Made by a program: the position numbers and the translations under genes
Notes under the pieces: model-generated
The model's input: the letters and a program-made list of their open reading frames with translations, nothing else
What the model was told of the DNA's origin: nothing
The model's database searches: none
In this document: positions 1 to 5,354 of the stretch, one piece after another
Layout of the letters: each line of letters begins with the position of its first letter
Position numbering within the stretch: position 1 is the first letter of the stretch
From: an uncultured Candidatus Nemicrothrix sp.
Lineage (GTDB): Bacteria; Actinomycetota; Acidimicrobiia; Acidimicrobiales; Acidimicrobilacustridaceae
Reading direction: 5' to 3'
DNA: 5,354 bases
Assembly: GCA_903827085.1 (NCBI GenBank)
Contig: CAIKHC010000036.1
Coordinates: forward strand, 1-5,354

Positions 1-1071
1 AACGAAGCTGACCTCGGGGTGGCAATAGATGCACCACGGAACCTTGGAGTAATCGATCGACATTGGATCTTCACCGAGCATGTCGCGAATGGCGAGCATT
101 CCTTCAGCGAAACCAATGTGAGCGAGCGCTGGCGTAGCGATGAGATCGCCGACAGCCCACACCCCGGGCTCGCCGGTGCGACAATGGGCATCGACAACGA
201 CATGACCACGATCGCTCACTGCAACTGCGGTGCCGTCGAGACCAAGATTTTCAGAAAGGGGACGACGACCGACCGAAACAACGACCATGTCGACATCGAC
301 GGTTTCGCCTTCACCGAACTTCACGGTGGTGCCGCCGCCAAACTTGATATCGTGTCCATTCACCGAAACTCCGGTGCGAACGGTGATGTTGCGGTCCTTG
401 AACGACTTGAGAACAACACGGGTGATGTCTTCGTCGCAACCGGGAAGGATCTGCGGCAGGGCTTCAAGAATCGTGACCTCGGTGCCGAGATCGGACATCA
501 TCGATGCGAATTCGCAGCCGATTGCCCCGCCACCGATGACAACGGCAGTTGCCGGCAACTTCTGAAGCGAAAGCAGTTCGTCCGACGTAAGGACGGTGAC
601 GCCATCGACGTCGAAACCTGGGATCGTGCGAGGCACCGAGCCTGAGGCAAGGATCACATTGGTGCCGTGAAGTTCAACTTCGCCCGATGATCCGCCAGAG
701 ACTTTGACCACATGACCGGCATGCAATGTGCCGATGCCGTCATAGACCGTTACTTTGCGCTTCTTGAGTAGTCCGGTGAGACCGCCAACAAGGCCGTCGA
801 TCACGCCCTGCTTTCGGGTCTGTGTCACCGAGAAGTCGAGCACGGGTTCAGAAGTCGTGAGACCGAAGGCCGCAGCACTTTCGATCGCACGGCGGATCGA
901 TGCAGTCTCGAGAAGTTCCTTGGCGGGGATACAGCCAACATTGAGGCAGGTGCCGCCGATGCGGTTCTTCTCGATTAATGCGATGTTGAGTCCTGCCGAT
1001 GCTCCATACAGGGCGGCGGCATAACCACCGGGGCCGCCACCAATGATGACGACGTCGAAGTTCTCGGCCAT
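1..1071 (-). CDS. lpdA: Dihydrolipoyl dehydrogenase (E3), C-terminus cut by window edge
   Basis: This is the FAD- and NAD-dependent E3 subunit that reoxidises dihydrolipoamide in pyruvate and 2-oxoglutarate dehydrogenase complexes and in glycine cleavage. It acts in the cytoplasm. I translated 357 residues from the ATG at 1071. The FAD-binding GGGPGG lies at 11-16. The redox disulfide motif GGTCLNVGCIPAK gives active cysteines C42 and C47. The second Rossmann motif, VVIGGGAIGCEFA, is at 177-189 and binds NAD. VWAVGDL at 304-310 is the second FAD contact. The last visible residues, VPWCIYCHPEVSF, are the start of the dimerisation domain. Family members run about 460-475 residues, so roughly 105-115 residues, including the catalytic His-Pro motif, lie outside the window. 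The start is supported by GAGGTGG about 5 nt upstream of the ATG. The gene is not listed among closed ORFs because it has no stop inside the window. Which complex it serves cannot be told here. Confidence 0.96.
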   Translation of the reverse strand, partial: MAENFDVVIIGGGPGGYAAALYGASAGLNIALIEKNRIGGTCLNVGCIPAKELLETASIRRAIESAAAFGLTTSEPVLDFSVTQTRKQGVIDGLVGGLTGLLKKRKVTVYDGIGTLHAGHVVKVSGGSSGEVELHGTNVILASGSVPRTIPGFDVDGVTVLTSDELLSLQKLPATAVVIGGGAIGCEFASMMSDLGTEVTILEALPQILPGCDEDITRVVLKSFKDRNITVRTGVSVNGHDIKFGGGTTVKFGEGETVDVDMVVVSVGRRPLSENLGLDGTAVAVSDRGHVVVDAHCRTGEPGVWAVGDLIATPALAHIGFAEGMLAIRDMLGEDPMSIDYSKVPWCIYCHPEVSFV

Positions 1072-1176
1072 TCGGACCACCTCTATCGCGACTACGGGGA
1101 GCCTGATCCTACCGGTGCCGAGGCCGGGGCCTGACCGATACTTTCCGCTCCACTGGCTCGGACCAAACTTCGCCGA

Positions 1177-1269
1177 TCAGCGAGCCGCAAGGAACAATTG
1201 AGCTGCGGCAGCAGCCAAGATCGCTAGACCGCAGGCCAGCGAGAGAAGGATCAGTTTCCGGGTACTCAT
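1177..1269 (-). CDS. Candidate 30-residue single-helix membrane peptide
   Basis: A short reading frame lies upstream of lpdA on the same strand, with a 105-nt gap before lpdA. It begins MSTRKLILLSLACG and ends QLFLAAR before a TGA. Residues 6-28 are almost wholly Leu, Ile, Ala and Gly, so the product would be one transmembrane helix with basic flanks (R4, K5 and R30), consistent with a positive-inside N-terminus. GAGGT stands just before the ATG, but with only 2-3 nt between them, which is tighter than usual and may mean weak translation. I do not recognise a function. It could be a real microprotein, the remnant of a longer protein with an N-terminal anchor, or a chance frame. The ordered topology and its position favour the first two. 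Its length is below most gene-calling cutoffs. Confidence 0.45.
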   Translation of the reverse strand: MSTRKLILLSLACGLAILAAAAAQLFLAAR

Positions 1270-1310
1270 GGACCTCAGATCGTATCGGGACTGAGCATGA
1301 ACCTCAGATC
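1267..1310 (-). repeat. Direct repeat of a Shine-Dalgarno plus ATG element
   Basis: Two 15-bp copies at 1267-1281 and 1296-1310 match at 14 of 15 positions and are offset by 29 bp. On the minus strand each reads GATCTGAGGT, then TC or CC, then ATG, so the duplicated unit is a ribosome-binding site with its start codon. The inner copy starts the 30-residue peptide. The outer copy starts an eight-codon frame (seven residues plus stop, 1275-1298) whose TGA falls inside the inner Shine-Dalgarno. The repeat is seen directly. A regulatory role is inference. Confidence 0.5.
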
Positions 1311-1387
1311 ACGGAATCGGACGCTGAGGGCATAGGAACGCTGTTCTTGGTGTTACACCTGCCTGTCCCCCACTTCCAGGAGTACCC
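1270..1387. promoter_or_regulatory. Divergent intergenic control region
   Basis: Transcription must leave this 118-bp gap in both directions, toward the peptide/lpdA side and toward the epimerase operon. I see an 11-bp inverted repeat, GGTGTTACACC, at 1349-1359, about 30 bp before the epimerase start, which could be an operator or part of a promoter. I do not see a convincing -35/-10 pair on either strand. The epimerase ribosome-binding site AGGAG is at 1378-1382, 5 nt from its GTG. The wider stretch 1072-1387 otherwise holds only the candidate micro-ORF and 105 bp of featureless spacer. Confidence 0.4.
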
Positions 1388-2299
1388 GTGAAGATCGCCA
1401 TCACCGGAGCATCGGGCCTTATCGGCCGCTCGCTTACGACATCGCTCACCAACGACGGACATCAGGTGGTGCCAGTCGTGCGCCGACCAATGTCGGGCGG
1501 AATCGAGACCATCGAGTGGAATCCAGCGGCCGGAACGATTGAGGCTGCGAAGTTCGAAGGCGTCGATGCTGTTGTGCACCTCGCTGGCGCCGGCATTGGC
1601 GATAAGCGCTGGTCAGAGTCCTACAAGCGCGAAATCCTTGAGAGCCGCACGAAGGGCACCGCGCTACTTGCCAACACCCTCGCCACGCTCAACACGCCGC
1701 CGTCGGTCATGGTCAGCGGATCAGCGATCGGCTTCTACGGCGACACTGGCGACACCGCCGTCGACGAAACCGCGCCTGCCGGCAGCGACTTCCTCGCCGA
1801 TGTGTGTGTCGAGTGGGAGGCAGCAGCGGCGCCCGCAATTGCCGCCGGAATTCGCGTGCCGTTCCTGCGCACTGGCATCGTGCTCACTGCAGATGGTGGA
1901 GCGTTGGCAAAGATGCTTCCCCTTTTCCGCTTCGGGCTCGGAGGACGCATGGGCTCGGGCAAGCAATGGTGGAGTTGGATTTCGATGGCCGATGAGATCG
2001 GAGCAATTCGCTGGCTGATCGACAACGACATCAGCGGACCCGTCAATGCGACTGCGCCGACGCCGGTCACCAACCGAGAGTTCACAAAAGCCCTCGGCGA
2101 GGCAATGCACCGCCCCACCCTGGCCCCCGTTCCCTCGTTCGGCCCGAAACTCTTGCTGGGCGCGGAACTCGCCGATGCACTGCTCTTCACCAGCACTCGT
2201 GTACTCCCGGGGTCACTCACCGCCAGCGGCTATTCCTTCGCCCACCCCACAATCGACGTTGCCCTTCAAGATGTACTCACATCGAAGGCAGCAGCCTGA
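1388..2299 (+). CDS. TIGR01777 family NAD(P)-binding epimerase (SDR39U1/YfcH-like)
   Basis: This is a 303-residue extended short-chain dehydrogenase/reductase-like protein of the YfcH/SDR39U1 group, predicted cytoplasmic. The substrate is unknown for the family. The N-terminus carries the nucleotide-binding TGASGLIG at 6-13. VHLAGAGIGDKRW at 63-75 and GSAIGFYGDTGD at 111-122 are the family's typical core motifs, with Y117 at the usual active-site region. WWSWISMADEIGAI lies at 194-207. Residues from about 243 to 297 (RPTLAPVPSFGPKLLLG and onward) match the C-terminal DUF1731 domain. The length is normal. The GTG start is preceded by AGGAG at 5 nt. It is the first gene of a cluster with an SRPBCC protein 12 nt downstream and rsgA after that. 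In mycobacteria the homologue Rv2216 sits between dlaT and lipB, and here the gene diverges from lpdA, which hints at a link to lipoate metabolism (inference). Confidence 0.92.
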   Translation: MKIAITGASGLIGRSLTTSLTNDGHQVVPVVRRPMSGGIETIEWNPAAGTIEAAKFEGVDAVVHLAGAGIGDKRWSESYKREILESRTKGTALLANTLATLNTPPSVMVSGSAIGFYGDTGDTAVDETAPAGSDFLADVCVEWEAAAAPAIAAGIRVPFLRTGIVLTADGGALAKMLPLFRFGLGGRMGSGKQWWSWISMADEIGAIRWLIDNDISGPVNATAPTPVTNREFTKALGEAMHRPTLAPVPSFGPKLLLGAELADALLFTSTRVLPGSLTASGYSFAHPTIDVALQDVLTSKAAA

Positions 2300-2311
2300 G
2301 AGACTGACGAC

Positions 2312-2767
2312 ATGAGCACACCAAAGGCAGATCGTCACGTTTCCACCAGCCGTGTTATTGCTGCACCAGCGCAAGACATCTTCGAGGTTCTCGCTGACCC
2401 CGCAAAGCACTCCATCATCGATGGTTCTGGGAGCCTCGTAGAAGCGAAGGGCAATCCGCCGCGACTCTTCCTTGGCGCAAAGTTCGGCATGAAGATGAGC
2501 TTCCACGCGACGATGCGCAACAAAGTGGTCGAGTTCGAAGACGGCAAACAGATCGGTTGGCGTCATATCGGCCAGCACGTGTGGCGTTACGAGCTCGAAA
2601 CGGTTGAAGGTGGCACGAAAGTGACCGAAACCTTTGATTGGCGACCAAGTCCGTTGCCTTGGCTCCTCGAGGGCCAGAAGATTCCCACCAAGAATCTTGC
2701 ATCGATGGAAAAGACCCTCGAGCGGCTCGACACCTACGTCACAACTGGGAACGTGTCGGAATCTTGA
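2312..2767 (+). CDS. SRPBCC-fold (polyketide cyclase/START-like) protein
   Basis: This is a 151-residue protein of the SRPBCC helix-grip fold, whose members bind lipids or other hydrophobic ligands, or act as cyclases. The ligand is not predictable here. The family pattern is visible: the N-terminal strand SRVIAAPAQDIFEVLADP at 13-30, the actinobacterial-type HSIIDGSGSLV at 33-43, a central run of strands, VWRYELETVEGGTKVTETFDW at about 90-110, and a long C-terminal helix (LASMEKTLERLDTYV). No signal peptide or membrane segment is seen. Length is typical for a single-domain member. The GAGAG at 2298-2302, 9 nt before the ATG, overlaps the stop of the upstream epimerase, so the two are probably translated from one message. 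The rsgA start follows after 4 nt. Confidence 0.85.
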   Translation: MSTPKADRHVSTSRVIAAPAQDIFEVLADPAKHSIIDGSGSLVEAKGNPPRLFLGAKFGMKMSFHATMRNKVVEFEDGKQIGWRHIGQHVWRYELETVEGGTKVTETFDWRPSPLPWLLEGQKIPTKNLASMEKTLERLDTYVTTGNVSES

Positions 2768-2771
2768 ACTC

Positions 2772-3785
2772 GTGAGCGCATCACTTGAATCGCTGGTTCC
2801 ACTCGGTTGGGATCCGGCGTGGGCGAAAACACTCGCCTCGACTCTCCAAGGCGCTGAACCCGGAAGAGTTCTTCAGCATCACGGCGTTGCGCTTGTACTT
2901 GCATTGGCCGACCGAACCGAAACCGTGATGCTCACACTTCGGCTCGAACCACAGCCCACTGTTGGTGATTGGATCGCGTTTAAAGGTGGTGAAGTCGTTG
3001 CCGTCCTCCCTCGGCGATCGCTTTTGCGTCGTCGAAATGCTCACGGAGACGGCGAACAGCAACTCGCTGCCAACATCGACAAGGTGCTGCTGGTCTGCGG
3101 ACTCGATCGACCAGTGAAGGATGGCCGCATTCAACGTGGCACCGCTATCAGTCGCGATGCTGGCGCCGAGCCCGTTGTCGTACTCACCAAAGCATCGCGT
3201 GATGGCGCGTCGGAGGTTGACCCTCAGCAAGCCGCCGACGAAGTCCGCACCGCGCACCCCGGCATCGATGTCATCGTGACCTCGGTGAAGGAAGGCATCG
3301 GCATCGATGAACTTCGTTCCATCATCGGTCACGACACCGTGACACTGCTCGGCGAATCGGGTGCGGGAAAGTCGAGCATCGTGAACGCGCTACTCGGCGA
3401 TGACGTCGTCACGATTGGCGATGTTCGTGAAAGCGACAGCAAAGGCCGACACACAACAACAACAAGAGAACTTCATCTGCTTCCCGGCGGTGGCGTCCTC
3501 ATTGACTCCCCCGGCATCCGAGCAGTCGGGCTCATTGCCGATACCGACGGCGTTGCCGAAACATTTGTTGATGTCGATGAAATCGCTTCAACGTGTCGCT
3601 TCGCTGATTGCCAACATGAAGGTCAGCCCGGCTGTGCCGTTGCCTCAGCGTTGGCTAACGGGACTCTCAACGCACAACGAGTTGAGGCCTGGCGCCGACT
3701 CGAAGCGGAAACTGACGCAACCGAACCGGTCACGCCCCGATCGAGCGCACCGCCTCGACGATCTCGTCGGCCGGACGAAAGGTAA
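2772..3785 (+). CDS. rsgA: Ribosome small-subunit-dependent GTPase A
   Basis: RsgA (YjeQ) is a circularly permuted GTPase that checks late maturation of the 30S subunit. From the GTG at 2772 it is 337 residues. An N-terminal OB fold (about 30-85) contains VGDWIAF at 64-70 and VLPRRSLLRR at 78-87. The G motifs then come in permuted order: G4 TKAS at 139-142, G5 SVK at 171-173, G1 GESGAGKSS at 194-202, G2 GRHTTTT at 225-231 and G3 DSPG at 245-248. The zinc knuckle is C275, C280, H282 and C288 (C-x4-C-x-H-x5-C). The G4 Asp that normally reads guanine is Ser142, with Asp at 144. The frame stays open upstream to an ATG at 2634, but that stretch lies inside the SRPBCC gene and is not RsgA-like, so the GTG was chosen. 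The Shine-Dalgarno is weak (GGAA). The last 18 residues, rich in Arg and Pro, overlap the convergent peroxiredoxin gene. Confidence 0.95.
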   Translation: MSASLESLVPLGWDPAWAKTLASTLQGAEPGRVLQHHGVALVLALADRTETVMLTLRLEPQPTVGDWIAFKGGEVVAVLPRRSLLRRRNAHGDGEQQLAANIDKVLLVCGLDRPVKDGRIQRGTAISRDAGAEPVVVLTKASRDGASEVDPQQAADEVRTAHPGIDVIVTSVKEGIGIDELRSIIGHDTVTLLGESGAGKSSIVNALLGDDVVTIGDVRESDSKGRHTTTTRELHLLPGGGVLIDSPGIRAVGLIADTDGVAETFVDVDEIASTCRFADCQHEGQPGCAVASALANGTLNAQRVEAWRRLEAETDATEPVTPRSSAPPRRSRRPDER

Positions 3786-4200
3786 GCCCGGCCGCTGCCC
3801 GACGGGCCCAGCGGATGACGCCGTTGGCATCGATCACGAACACTGAGCGGCGATAGAAACCGATCGGGCCGAGAATCCCGTAGTCCTTCGCAACCTGTTT
3901 GTCGACGTCGGCCAGCAACGGAAAACCGAAACCGCCGTTTTGTTTTGCGAACTCGATGTGGTCTGAAACTGACTGTGGACTCAGAGCCAGCACCTGTGCG
4001 CCGACCGTGGCAAACGCGGACATGTCGTCGGTATAGGAGCGCAGTTGCGCCGTACACACCGGTGAGTTGTCGGCCGGATAGAAGACGAGAACGACGGGAG
4101 CGCCCCGATACGCATCGAGTGAAAACTGTCGTTGATCTGACCCGTCGCCGTTGACGCCGTCAAGCACGAAGTTGGGTGCGATATCTCCCACTTCGATCAT
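3730..4200 (-). CDS. Peroxiredoxin, AhpC/TSA-Bcp type, single cysteine
   Basis: This is a thiol peroxidase of the thioredoxin fold that reduces hydrogen peroxide and organic hydroperoxides, presumably in the cytoplasm, since no signal peptide is seen. It has 156 residues from the ATG at 4200. A GTG directly before it (4203) is an alternative start. Strand and active-site loop VLVFYPADNSPVC place the PxxxSxxC motif at P42, S46 and C49, where C49 is the peroxidatic cysteine. The active-site Arg is R118, just before the strand SVFVIDANGVIRW. C49 is the only cysteine: the resolving cysteine five residues downstream in PrxQ/Bcp enzymes is absent (Arg instead), so a partner thiol must reduce it. 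The Shine-Dalgarno GAGAGGG at 4210-4216 overlaps the stop of the upstream propeller gene, so the pair is likely cotranscribed. Its 3' end overlaps rsgA by 56 bp. Confidence 0.92.
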   Translation of the reverse strand: MIEVGDIAPNFVLDGVNGDGSDQRQFSLDAYRGAPVVLVFYPADNSPVCTAQLRSYTDDMSAFATVGAQVLALSPQSVSDHIEFAKQNGGFGFPLLADVDKQVAKDYGILGPIGFYRRSVFVIDANGVIRWARRAAAGLTFRPADEIVEAVRSIGA

Positions 4201-4214
4201 CACGTAGGACCCTC

Positions 4215-5216
4215 TCAGCCAGTGAACGCCGGAACAGATACTTCAGTTCCTGGACCAGCAGCCGGCGAGGTTGTTGTCGTCGTCGGGGCTGATGAGATCG
4301 ATTGCCAGTAGCCACTCGCGCCGCCAATGCTGCTCGTCCCTTGAGAAACTCGCAACGTTTGATTCGTACCGTCGACGTTCATTGTCCAGAACGACCATTT
4401 ACCGGATCGACTTGATCCAAACGCCATCTCAGTTCCATCAGCAGACCATTCAGGTGCTTGATCGGAAAACGAGTTATTCGTGATCCGCAACTCGTTGGTT
4501 CCATCTGCATTGATCATGTAGATCTCTTCGTTGCCATCGCGCTGAGAGCAGAAAGCAATTTTCAACCCGTCAGGCGACCACGTTGGTTGGAACTCAGTAG
4601 AAGAATGGGTCGTCAATCTTGTCTGATTCTGCCCGTCGGGATCCATGAGATAGAGATCATCCTGGCCATTCCGCAGCGACCGAAAAACGATTTTGGATCC
4701 GTCTGGTGACCATGACGGCCACTCATCGTGGTCTGTTGTGCTCGTGAGTTGCGTCTGTCCGCTGCCATCCTCATTCATCACATAGATGTTGGCGTCGCCA
4801 TCCCGATAGGAAGTGAACACAATTTTCGAACCATCTGGAGACCACGAAGGCTGCGTTTGGTACGAGGTCGTTGTCGTCAACCGGGTCAACCCGGACCCAT
4901 CCGCATTCACGACGAAAATGTCAGTCGTTGGCCCGTAGGTCGCAGGGACGCCAAAGCGATCAGATTTGAAAACAATCTTCTCGCCGCCAAACGGGGACCA
5001 TGCAGCATCGCCGTTCTGGCTGTTGTTCCCGGGTACGAGTGAGACGATCCCAGTGCCGTCAAGATTTGCGGTCCACAGTCCCCCGTCGAGACCCGAGCTA
5101 AACAAGAATTTCCCGTTTGCTCCGGGGAATTGCGCCGAACCCGCCGTTGAAACAGTCGCGGTAAAAATCGCAGATGAAAGAACAAGACCGATAATTAGTC
5201 GCTTCAGATTTCGCAT
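4215..5216 (-). CDS. Secreted TolB-like six-bladed beta-propeller protein
   Basis: This is a 333-residue exported protein built from WD40-like PD40/TolB repeats. Residues 1-28 are a signal peptide: basic MRNLKR, a hydrophobic core, and probable cleavage after AGSA. Blade-marking tryptophans fall at 73, 125, 169, 213, 257 and a degenerate 304. The core units are exactly 44 residues and carry WSPDG, KIVF or KIAF, and IYVMNEDG-like strands. The tail has a TTTTT run at 312-316, a Pro/Gly-rich stretch, and ends VSVPAFTG without a membrane anchor. No catalytic domain is attached. It probably binds a ligand or partner outside the cytoplasm, which is inference. The ATG at 5216 follows AGGGG at 8 nt and gives the signal peptide. 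The frame opens further to 5264, but those 16 residues would bury it. G+C is about 50% in sampled lines, lower than in neighbouring genes. The peroxiredoxin start is 14 nt past the stop. Confidence 0.88.
   Translation of the reverse strand: MRNLKRLIIGLVLSSAIFTATVSTAGSAQFPGANGKFLFSSGLDGGLWTANLDGTGIVSLVPGNNSQNGDAAWSPFGGEKIVFKSDRFGVPATYGPTTDIFVVNADGSGLTRLTTTTSYQTQPSWSPDGSKIVFTSYRDGDANIYVMNEDGSGQTQLTSTTDHDEWPSWSPDGSKIVFRSLRNGQDDLYLMDPDGQNQTRLTTHSSTEFQPTWSPDGLKIAFCSQRDGNEEIYMINADGTNELRITNNSFSDQAPEWSADGTEMAFGSSRSGKWSFWTMNVDGTNQTLRVSQGTSSIGGASGYWQSISSAPTTTTTSPAAGPGTEVSVPAFTG
4401..4928 (-). repeat. Tandem 132-bp repeats encoding propeller blades
   Basis: Within the propeller gene the tryptophan codons at 4844, 4712, 4580 and 4448 (first base on the minus strand) are each 132 bp apart. 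DNA similarity is visible at the same phase: the plus-strand TTTT beginning the KIVF-complement block occurs at 4559, 4691 and 4823. The units are diverged, not identical, so this is an old blade duplication rather than a recent slippage product. Confidence 0.8.
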
Positions 5217-5294
5217 GACGTTCGCCCCTAAGCCCAACTTCGAATAAGGGTTGCGACCATACACCAGTGAGGTATCGGCACTATCGGGACCTCG

Positions 5295-5354
5295 TTAGCC
5301 AAGCTCCTGCATAAGTTCGTCGGGAATATCAAAGTTGGCGTACACGTCCTGGAC
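5295..5354 (-). CDS. yebC: YebC/PmpR family regulatory protein, C-terminal 19 codons only
   Basis: A frame entering from the right edge reads VQDVYANFDIPDELMQELG and then stops at TAA (5295-5297). The string DVQDVYxNFDIPDE is the characteristic C-terminal end of YebC/PmpR family proteins, which are transcriptional regulators and/or ribosome-associated translation factors of about 240-250 residues. Only the tail is in the window, so nothing can be said about its start or regulation. The next gene on this strand is the propeller gene, whose ATG is 78 nt beyond the stop. In many bacteria ruvC follows yebC, and it does not here. The call rests on recognising a short motif. Confidence 0.72.
   Translation of the reverse strand, partial: VQDVYANFDIPDELMQELG

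Noticed and set aside
19..645. A 208-codon open frame on the plus strand.
   Set aside because: It is antisense to lpdA, whose minus-strand translation shows all the expected E3 motifs. The plus-strand product has no recognisable pattern.
1120..1131. A GC-rich AGGCC/GGCCT pairing in the spacer before lpdA.
   Set aside because: The stem is 5 bp with a 2-base loop and no T run, so it cannot form a credible hairpin or terminator.
1304..1579. A 91-codon minus-strand frame across the divergent region.
   Set aside because: It runs antisense into the epimerase N-terminus including its nucleotide-binding motif, and its product has no family features.
2634..2771. An in-frame upstream extension of rsgA from an ATG inside the SRPBCC gene.
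   Set aside because: These 46 codons are an out-of-frame reading of the SRPBCC C-terminus and do not resemble an RsgA N-terminus. The GTG at 2772 matches the family start.
3765..3785. A possible bidirectional terminator between rsgA and the peroxiredoxin gene.
   Set aside because: The short GACGA/TCGTC pairing nearby has a two-base loop, lies in coding sequence on both strands, and lacks a T run.
5256..5261. A TATGGT on the minus strand as a possible -10 box for the propeller gene.
   Set aside because: No matching -35 element at normal spacing could be found, so it is not listed as a promoter.
5217..5264. A 16-residue N-terminal extension of the propeller protein.
   Set aside because: It would place polar residues before a clear signal peptide. 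The ATG at 5216 has a good Shine-Dalgarno.

Overview
The window looks like chromosomal core DNA from a moderately GC-rich actinobacterium. Sampled lines are roughly 60-70% G+C in the core genes and about 50% in the beta-propeller gene. GTG starts, actinobacterial spellings of household proteins and a secreted propeller ending in a Thr-run tail point to Acidimicrobiia (Ilumatobacter-like), but this taxonomic call is inference. No rRNA, tRNA, CRISPR, phage or insertion-sequence signature was seen.

Left part (1-1387). A dihydrolipoyl dehydrogenase gene (lpdA, minus strand) runs off the left edge, with its first 357 residues present. Upstream on the same strand is a candidate 30-residue single-helix membrane peptide. 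Its translation start lies in a duplicated 15-bp element. The rest is a divergent control region for the plus-strand cluster.

Middle part (1388-3785, plus strand). Three tightly packed genes appear to form an operon: a TIGR01777-type NAD(P)-binding epimerase, an SRPBCC-fold protein, and the ribosome-assembly GTPase RsgA, with gaps of 12 and 4 nt. The epimerase beside lpdA recalls the mycobacterial dlaT-Rv2216-lipB-lipA neighbourhood, so this side may relate to lipoate-dependent 2-oxoacid dehydrogenases. RsgA has an altered G4 guanine-recognition motif, with Ser where Asp is expected.

Right part (3730-5354, minus strand). Read 5' to 3' on the minus strand, this holds the last 19 codons of a YebC/PmpR family gene, a secreted six-bladed TolB-like beta-propeller with an exact 132-bp internal period, and a single-cysteine peroxiredoxin. 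The peroxiredoxin Shine-Dalgarno overlaps the propeller stop codon. The peroxiredoxin gene meets rsgA tail to tail with a 56-bp coding overlap.

No wholly new system is evident. The best leads are the RsgA G4 substitution, the convergent overlap that writes a basic RsgA tail, the micro-ORF with its duplicated leader, and the propeller/peroxiredoxin pair downstream of yebC.
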